From NCBI GenBank assembly GCA_031265435.1, contig JAISCR010000084.1:1-34471 (forward strand): DNA of 34,471 bases. The letters are read 5' to 3'. Each line of letters opens with the position of its first letter. The stretch's first letter is position 1. Both the position numbers and the translations under genes were made by a program. The notes below the pieces were generated by a model. That model saw only the letters and a list, made by a program, of their open reading frames with translations, did no database searches and had not been told where the DNA came from. Positions 33,472-34,471 of the stretch are shown piece after piece. The DNA is from Treponema sp. Its GTDB lineage: Bacteria; Spirochaetota; Spirochaetia; Treponematales; Breznakiellaceae.

Positions 33472-34394
33472 AACTCTGTTACCGCCTCTTTTACCGCCGG
33501 GATTTTCTCGTTTCTGATGGAGTTAATGATGCTGAACACCGCCGGAACGCCGACTATGCAGAGCATGACAACGCTGATGGATGCGGCGTAACCGTAGCGG
33601 AAACCTAGATACGCAGCGTTATATACAGAAACCGAAAGCAGTTCCGTTGAATTCAGAGGGCCCCCATGAGTTACCAGAAAACTTAGATTGAAGCTGTTGA
33701 ACTGCCAGATCCCCTGCATGAGCAGGGTCGTCTGAATAACCGGAAGAAGCATGGGAAAGGTGATACGCCAGAAAACCTGGAGTTTGGAGGCCCCGTCCAC
33801 AATAGCGGCCTCATACATTTCCAGAGGGATGGTCTGGAGCGCCGCCAGAAACATCACCATGCAGAAGGGGAACATGGACCAGATATTGATCACGATAAGG
33901 GAAATCATGGGGATGGAAATAACGCCGAAGTAAAACGTGGGATCTCCCAGAAAGTTGATCGGCTGACCGATGAGGCCCAACTTCATCAGAAGTCCCGAGA
34001 CGGGGCTGAAATCCCGGCTCATAATCTGCTTCCAGATCATGGATACCACAATGGGAGGAGTAACCCAGGGTGCCAGGAAGAGGGTACGGAATACCGCCCG
34101 GCCCTTAAAGGCCTTGTTCAACTGCTGGGCCACAAAAAGGGCGAAGGAACCGCCAAAGATAAGGGTAAACACAGGCCACATGAAGGTGTTCAGCAGGACC
34201 CGCAGGACGGTGGGGTTACTGAAAGCCTCGGCGTAGTTCCGGAACCCGATAAACGGGCGGGCCGGTTTGGTCAGGTTGATGTCAAAAAAGGACATCCCTA
34301 TGGATCGCACACTGGGATAAATATGCACCATAAGGATACAAAGTATGGCGGGAATGACCATCAGGAAGGGGGCAAAATGGTCAAAAAAGTTTAC
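33468..34394 (-). CDS. Carbohydrate ABC transporter permease (MalF-like), 5' end missing
   Basis: The visible part has about 300 residues and five to six membrane helices. The EAA loop is MYEAAIVDGASKLQVFWRIT near the C-terminal third, as in MalF/UgpA-type permeases. An in-frame ATG at 34361 lies inside the first hydrophobic helix. Upstream codons continue in frame (VNFFDHFAPFL) to the poly-G tract at 34395, which is typical of the true N-terminal segment of such permeases. The real start is therefore probably beyond the tract and lost. It pairs with the MalG-like protein, whose gene overlaps its end by four bases. Confidence 0.9.
   Translation of the reverse strand, partial: VNFFDHFAPFLMVIPAILCILMVHIYPSVRSIGMSFFDINLTKPARPFIGFRNYAEAFSNPTVLRVLLNTFMWPVFTLIFGGSFALFVAQQLNKAFKGRAVFRTLFLAPWVTPPIVVSMIWKQIMSRDFSPVSGLLMKLGLIGQPINFLGDPTFYFGVISIPMISLIVINIWSMFPFCMVMFLAALQTIPLEMYEAAIVDGASKLQVFWRITFPMLLPVIQTTLLMQGIWQFNSFNLSFLVTHGGPLNSTELLSVSVYNAAYLGFRYGYAASISVVMLCIVGVPAVFSIINSIRNEKIPAVKEAVTEL

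Positions 34395-34471
<77 letters not shown>

Overview
The window looks like about 34 kb of chromosome from a free-living or gut spirochaete of the Treponema type. This is an inference from gene content, because there is no rRNA or other phylogenetic marker. The signs are an HprK/HPr pair with no sugar PTS permease beside it, an NtrYX-like pair, a BmpA (PnrA)-type nucleoside ABC operon, exported binding proteins whose mature N-termini begin AGGKKE, AGGRKD or AGGGRQQ, and mid-range GC. I saw no tRNA, rRNA, CRISPR array, transposase, phage gene or origin. The first gene is cut by the left edge. The last gene runs into an artificial-looking poly-G tract, so the right edge is probably a contig end.

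Layout, left to right. (1) 1-144: C-terminus of a PucR/CdaR-type regulator. (2) 186-7804: a PhoB-like response regulator and sensor kinase on the minus strand, divergent from a tripartite RND efflux pump (TolC-like protein, adaptor, RND pump). (3) 7954-13996: a six-gene plus-strand run, hprK, ptsH, ntrY-like, ntrX-like, lexA and holA-like, behind a good sigma70-type promoter. Genes overlap or sit 0-22 bases apart. (4) 14047-20140 minus: FGGY sugar kinase, BmpA-like binding protein, two-domain ATPase and two permeases, a nucleoside- or sugar-type importer operon headed by a kinase. (5) 20206-22266 minus: a cation/proton antiporter fused to a PTS EIIA domain.

(6) 22267-22598: a gene-free stretch with a candidate promoter and a long imperfect hairpin element. 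(7) 22599-24399 minus: a zinc-homeostasis cluster of a Fur/Zur-family regulator, a small membrane protein with an HxC...CPxC motif, and a ZnuA-like binding protein. It has two Fur-like palindromes and a promoter placed so that the regulator mRNA may be leaderless. (8) 24684-29238 plus: carA-carB, preceded by a perfect 9-bp inverted repeat. (9) 29287 to the right edge, minus: a sugar ABC importer (two permeases and a binding protein, no ATPase) followed by a UROD/MtaA-like protein with HTDG in place of HxCG and an unassigned TIM-barrel-like protein.

How the parts may connect. HprK phosphorylates HPr on Ser46, and HPr His15 can carry phosphate to EIIA domains. The only EIIA domain in the window is on the antiporter, so a PTS-type regulatory input to ion transport is a testable idea. 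The least understood parts are the UROD-like/TIM-barrel/sugar-importer operon, the small cysteine-rich membrane protein between zur and znuA, and the hairpin repeat at 22471-22562.
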